DNA from: Nitrospira sp. UBA2082
GTDB lineage: Bacteria; Nitrospirota; Nitrospiria; Nitrospirales; Nitrospiraceae
Assembly: GCA_002331335.1 (NCBI GenBank)
Contig: DCZO01000009.1
Span: 58,095-75,415, forward strand
Direction of reading: 5' to 3'
DNA length: 17,321 nt
Shown: positions 13,768-17,321 of the stretch, in pieces
Layout of the letters: each line of letters begins with the position of its first letter
How positions within the stretch are numbered: the stretch's first letter is position 1
Notes under the pieces: model-generated
What the model saw: only the letters and a program-made list of their open reading frames with translations
Told to the model about the DNA's origin: nothing
Databases searched by the model: none
Made by a program: the position numbers and the translations under genes

Positions 13768-14835
13768 GTGCGGCACGTTGCTGACCATTCGTCGTTACGC
13801 TCCTATACCAGCCACCGGCTGATCATCTCGTGCCTCTCGCTCAGCACTGTCCTTGCAGCTGCCTGGCTGGCATTTCCGGAGACCGTAGCAGCAACGGACA
13901 AATTGACTGTGTATTCAGGGAGAGCCGAGCGGTTGATCAAGCCGGTCTTCGATGCCTTCACGGCCAAAACCGGTATCCATATCGACCTGCTTTCCTCCGG
14001 CGCCACCGAGCTGGTCAACCGGCTGAAAGTCGAGGGGGCCCGCAGCCCCGCCGATCTCCTGATTACCAATGACGCCGGCAGCTTGGAGGTCGCCCGCACC
14101 GCAGGGCTGTTCCGGCCGATACACGCACCGGAGATCGATCAAGCCATCCCGCCGCAATTCCGCGCAGCGGACAACAGTTGGGTCGGCTTGTCCGGCCGTT
14201 TTTGGATCGTCGTCTACAACACCACGATGGTCAAACCCGGCCAAATCAAATCGATCCTTGAGCTAGCCAATCCCGATTGGAAAGACAAAATCGCCGTCCC
14301 CAACGCCGGCAGCGAATACTTGCAGGCCGGCGTCTCCGTCATTCGCGCGAGTATCGGTGACGAACGCACCAAACCCTTCTTGCAGGGGCTTCGGGACAAC
14401 GCCGGCACCCAGGTCTATCAGAAGACCTCGCAAATTGTGGAGGCGGTGGCCAAGGGCCAAGTCGCTCTGGGTGTCGTGAATCACTATTATGTCTATCGGC
14501 ACCTCGCGGCACAACCGACCGCGCCGCTCACCATCGTGATGCCGGACCAAGAGGACGGTGGAATAGGCGCGATCATGAACGTCGCGGGAATCGGCATCCT
14601 CAAGCACAGTCCCCGTGCCGACAGCGCCAAGCTCCTCGTTGAGTTCCTCGCCTCCCCGACGGGCCAGAAGTTGTTCACGGAACTCGACAAGGAATATCCG
14701 CTGCATCCCGAGGTCAAAGCCGATCCGGCGCTCATCGATCGAAAAAGCTTTCGCGCTGCCTTGGTTCCTCTGACCAAGCTGGCCGAGTTGCGCGAACCGA
14801 CGATGCAGCTGATCGAGCAGGTTGGCCTTCGGTAA
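13768..14835 (+). CDS. fbpA: Periplasmic Fe(3+)-binding protein of an ABC transporter (FbpA/FutA type)
   Basis: GTG 13768 is chosen as start because GGAAAGGAA lies seven bases ahead; the frame is open further back to TTG 13723, which has no such site. The product has 355 residues with a signal peptide (hydrophobic core LIISCLSLSTVLAAAWLAF, cleavage near residue 42). The mature part begins LTVYSGRAE and has the family layout of ferric-binding proteins (LLSSGATELVNRL, ADLLITNDAG). The tyrosine pair in NHYYVYR (Tyr 240/241) is the ferric-ion ligand pair of the family. It would deliver Fe(3+) to the permease encoded 15 bases downstream. Binding of another anion or metal complex is possible but less likely next to a fur gene. 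Confidence 0.88.
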   Translation: MRHVADHSSLRSYTSHRLIISCLSLSTVLAAAWLAFPETVAATDKLTVYSGRAERLIKPVFDAFTAKTGIHIDLLSSGATELVNRLKVEGARSPADLLITNDAGSLEVARTAGLFRPIHAPEIDQAIPPQFRAADNSWVGLSGRFWIVVYNTTMVKPGQIKSILELANPDWKDKIAVPNAGSEYLQAGVSVIRASIGDERTKPFLQGLRDNAGTQVYQKTSQIVEAVAKGQVALGVVNHYYVYRHLAAQPTAPLTIVMPDQEDGGIGAIMNVAGIGILKHSPRADSAKLLVEFLASPTGQKLFTELDKEYPLHPEVKADPALIDRKSFRAALVPLTKLAELREPTMQLIEQVGLR

Positions 14836-14850
14836 CATACGAGCCTGCTT

Positions 14851-16434
14851 GTGACCACTGCACGGCCCCATGTCGCCAACCCCCTTCAGATAGTCTCGCT
14901 GGCCAGTGCCGCGCTGATTCTTCTGCCGCTCGGCTACGTCACGGCCCTGGCCTTGTCCGCCGATCTTGCCGTGTGGCACCGCCTCTGGGCCACACGCATC
15001 CCGGAATTGTTACTCAATACCGTTTCGTTGGCGGGAACCGTCTCCCTGCTGACGCTCGTGCTGGGAGTCTCCACCGCCTGGCTGGTCACCCGATTCGATT
15101 TTCCCGGACGCCGGCTCTGGGAGATTGCCCTCGTGTTGCCGCTGGCCATGCCGACGTACGTCCTGGCGTATGTCTTCAATTACCTTCTGGGATTCGGCGG
15201 GCCGGTGGAACAGCTCTGGCAGTCAGTGGCGGGGCCTCACGCGAGGATCTTCTCGCCGCAAAGCTTTTGGGGCGCCACCTTGGTGATGGCACTCGATACG
15301 TTTCCGTTTGTGTATCTCCTCACCCGTGGTGCGCTCTTGAGCTTGAATGTGTCGTTCGAGGAAGTCGCCAGGACCTGCGGCGTCTCACATTGGCGTACGA
15401 TGTTCCTCATCACCGTACCACTGTTGCGCCCCTCAATCGTAGCGGGCACCGCGTTGGTGATTCTGTACGTCGTCTCCGATTTCGGCGCCGTGTCTCTGCT
15501 CCGCTACCAAACCCTGACGTATGCCGTATACCAGCAGATGACCGGCCGGTCCGATAATACCGCCGCAAGTATTCTGAGTATCCTCCTGGTGGCGCTCGCG
15601 CTGGTGTTCCTCTTGACGGAGCGGTGGTTCCGCCACAAGAGCCGGTTTTATCAAACGACGGGGCGCTATCGGACACCTCAGCGCATATCCTGCGATTGGC
15701 TCACGACATCCTGGGTCACGGCCTACCTTGCCGTCGTCGTCGGCGCCTCGTTCGGTATTCCGGCCTGTTTGCTCATCCAATGGAGCCTCTCTCCGGAGGC
15801 TCAGGCGATCGTGGACACTCGTTTCTTCGGCTTTGTATGGAACAGCGCCGTACTGTCGGCTCTCGCCGCCACTGCCGGTCTGGTGATCGGCCTTCCGCTG
15901 GCCTATCTTGCCAGCCGGAAACCGACGTGGCTGAATCTCGGGTGCCTGCAGGCCGCCTATGCCGGGTACGCGCTGCCGGGGCCGGTGGCGGCACTGGCTG
16001 TTCTGGTCCTTGTGCTCAATCTCATGCCGTTCTTGTACGGTACCGCCATCGTCCTCGTCCTCGCGTATGTGCTGCACTTTCTTCCGGCCGGCCTGCAATC
16101 GCTTGAACCAGCGCTGCAACAGATTACCCCCAACCTCGAAGAAGCAGCCCGCACGCTGGGCATGGGCGTTCGGGACACCTGGCGCCGTGTGACGCTGCCG
16201 CTGATCCGTAACGGGTTCATCGCCGCCTGGGTCCTGATGTTCCTGCAGGCAATGAAGGAACTGCCGGCCACGTTGCTTCTGCGGCCGGTTGGTTTCGACA
16301 CGCTGGCGATTCGTGTATGGCAGGAAGCCAGCGAAGAATATTATCAACTGGCGGCGCCGTCCGCGCTGCTCATTGTACTCGTAGGCTTGCCAGCTTTGGC
16401 GCTTCTATTGTCACGTGACTGGCGCACGGCCTAG
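14851..16434 (+). CDS. fbpB: Iron ABC transporter permease with two fused domains (FbpB type)
   Basis: The 527-residue inner-membrane protein starts at GTG 14851. It consists of two binding-protein-dependent permease halves, as usual for FbpB. Each half has a cytoplasmic coupling (EAA) loop: SFEEVARTCGVSHW (about 168-181) and NLEEAARTLGMGVRDTW (about 428-444), each followed by a VPLLRPSI or LPLIRNGF segment. About twelve hydrophobic segments are visible. It lies 15 bases after the binding-protein gene and eight before the ATPase gene, so the three are one transcription unit. The ribosome-binding site is weak, which suggests translational coupling. Confidence 0.92.
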   Translation: MTTARPHVANPLQIVSLASAALILLPLGYVTALALSADLAVWHRLWATRIPELLLNTVSLAGTVSLLTLVLGVSTAWLVTRFDFPGRRLWEIALVLPLAMPTYVLAYVFNYLLGFGGPVEQLWQSVAGPHARIFSPQSFWGATLVMALDTFPFVYLLTRGALLSLNVSFEEVARTCGVSHWRTMFLITVPLLRPSIVAGTALVILYVVSDFGAVSLLRYQTLTYAVYQQMTGRSDNTAASILSILLVALALVFLLTERWFRHKSRFYQTTGRYRTPQRISCDWLTTSWVTAYLAVVVGASFGIPACLLIQWSLSPEAQAIVDTRFFGFVWNSAVLSALAATAGLVIGLPLAYLASRKPTWLNLGCLQAAYAGYALPGPVAALAVLVLVLNLMPFLYGTAIVLVLAYVLHFLPAGLQSLEPALQQITPNLEEAARTLGMGVRDTWRRVTLPLIRNGFIAAWVLMFLQAMKELPATLLLRPVGFDTLAIRVWQEASEEYYQLAAPSALLIVLVGLPALALLLSRDWRTA

Positions 16435-16442
16435 GTTCGACG

Positions 16443-17321
16443 ATGGCCGCCGATTCACAGTCACCCCGTGCAAAAACTGACCGGCTCGGCAACCAAGCCG
16501 ATCTGTATACGCCCGTCTCTCCGATCTTGGAACTGCGGGCCGTATCCTGTGCGTACGAGCCGAATCGACCGGCTGTTCGCAACATTTCCTTCTCGGCACG
16601 GGAAGGGGAAATCCTCTGCCTGCTCGGACCGTCGGGCTGCGGCAAGACCACTATTCTTCGGGCCATTGCCGGCTTTGAGCCGGTGCGATCGGGGGAAATC
16701 TTCCTCTCGGGCCGCCTGGTGTCTTCGTCCTCTGACACCATTCCGACGGAGGAACGGCGTATTGGCATGGTCTTTCAAGAATATGCGCTCTTTCCCCACC
16801 TGCGTGCCGCCGACAACATCGCCTTCGGACTCGGCCACCTCGCTCGGCCTGAACGGGAACAGCGGGTTCAGGAGATGTTACAACTGACCGGCTTGGAAGG
16901 GTTGGAACGCCGCTACCCGCACGAACTCTCCGGCGGACAGCAACAACGCGTGGCACTCGCGCGGGCCTTGGTGCAGAATCCCGTCGTGCTGCTCCTGGAC
17001 GAGCCGTTCAGCAATCTCGACCCCGATATGGCCGGGCGGATGCAGCAGGATCTTCTCGCATTGCTGCGCCGGACGAAGACAACGGCTATCCTGGTCACCC
17101 ACGATCACGACGAAGCCTTTGCGATGGCCGACCGGATTGCCGTGCTGAATCATGGGGTATTGGAACAACTGGACAAGCCGGATATGATCTACCATCTTCC
17201 CGCCACGCCCTTCGTCGCGGATTTCGTTGGACAAGCCGACTTCGTCACCGGCCGCGTCCATCACGGTATCGTGCAGACGGAATTGGGCGGATTTCCCAAC
17301 ACGCTGGGCAGCGCCGAGGGA
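16443..17321 (+). CDS. fbpC: Iron ABC transporter ATP-binding protein (FbpC type), partial at the right edge
   Basis: The frame from ATG 16443 stays open for 293 codons to the window end. It shows all ABC ATPase motifs: Walker A GPSGCGKTT (62-70), Q-loop FQEYALFPH (111-119), signature LSGGQQQRVALARAL (162-176), Walker B VVLLLDEPFSNLD (181-193) and H-loop VTHDHDEA (218-225). The segment after residue 260 (DFVGQADFVTG...) begins the C-terminal regulatory domain usual in FbpC/PotA-type proteins. The N-terminus has about 27 residues before the ABC domain, slightly longer than usual, so a later start is possible. It powers ferric-iron import through the upstream permease. Confidence 0.93.
   Translation, partial: MAADSQSPRAKTDRLGNQADLYTPVSPILELRAVSCAYEPNRPAVRNISFSAREGEILCLLGPSGCGKTTILRAIAGFEPVRSGEIFLSGRLVSSSSDTIPTEERRIGMVFQEYALFPHLRAADNIAFGLGHLARPEREQRVQEMLQLTGLEGLERRYPHELSGGQQQRVALARALVQNPVVLLLDEPFSNLDPDMAGRMQQDLLALLRRTKTTAILVTHDHDEAFAMADRIAVLNHGVLEQLDKPDMIYHLPATPFVADFVGQADFVTGRVHHGIVQTELGGFPNTLGSAEG

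Noticed and set aside
15433..16347. 304-codon minus-strand frame opposite the iron permease
   Set aside because: It is antisense to a permease with intact EAA loops and shows no recognisable domain.

Overview
The window reads as a chromosomal piece of a GC-rich Gram-negative chemolithotroph or anaerobic respirer. Two large multiheme c-type cytochromes, a two-heme membrane cytochrome b, an RND efflux pair and a Fur/Fbp iron-uptake block together fit Nitrospirota (Nitrospira-like). This is an inference from gene content and protein style, not from a marker gene; no rRNA, tRNA, mobile element or CRISPR array was seen.

Left part (1-5809): an apparent electron-transfer locus built around a 458-base AT-richer divergent intergenic region. 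On the minus strand a secreted cytochrome with at least 12 CXXCH motifs in 47-residue repeats runs off the left edge. On the plus strand three closely spaced genes follow: a 308-residue ferric-reductase/NOX-like membrane protein whose two histidine pairs can hold two stacked b hemes, a secreted 24-heme cytochrome made of ~67-residue three-heme repeats, and a membrane-anchored TPR/peptidase-MA-like protein whose HEXXH motif reads HQFAH. The intergenic region carries a good sigma-54 (-24/-12) promoter in front of the plus operon, two copies of a TGGGA..TTGTCCCA palindrome at enhancer-like distances, and two further palindromes in the predicted leader.

Middle part (5967-12530): an RND efflux pair (periplasmic adaptor and HAE1-type pump, no outer-membrane channel gene in the window), a convergent SAM-dependent O-methyltransferase, and a divergent M32 carboxypeptidase that uses a TTG start behind a strong ribosome-binding site.

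Right part (12518-17321): a small minus-strand protein with a Panacea/SocA/YwgA-like look lies back to back with a fur-family regulator; each has a recognisable sigma-70 promoter. Downstream of fur follow a ferric-iron periplasmic binding protein, a fused two-domain permease and an ABC ATPase (FbpABC type) that runs off the right edge. A Fur-box-like inverted repeat sits at the predicted transcription start of the binding-protein gene.

Taken together, the iron uptake system could supply the large heme demand of the cytochromes, but no sequence evidence links the two blocks beyond proximity.
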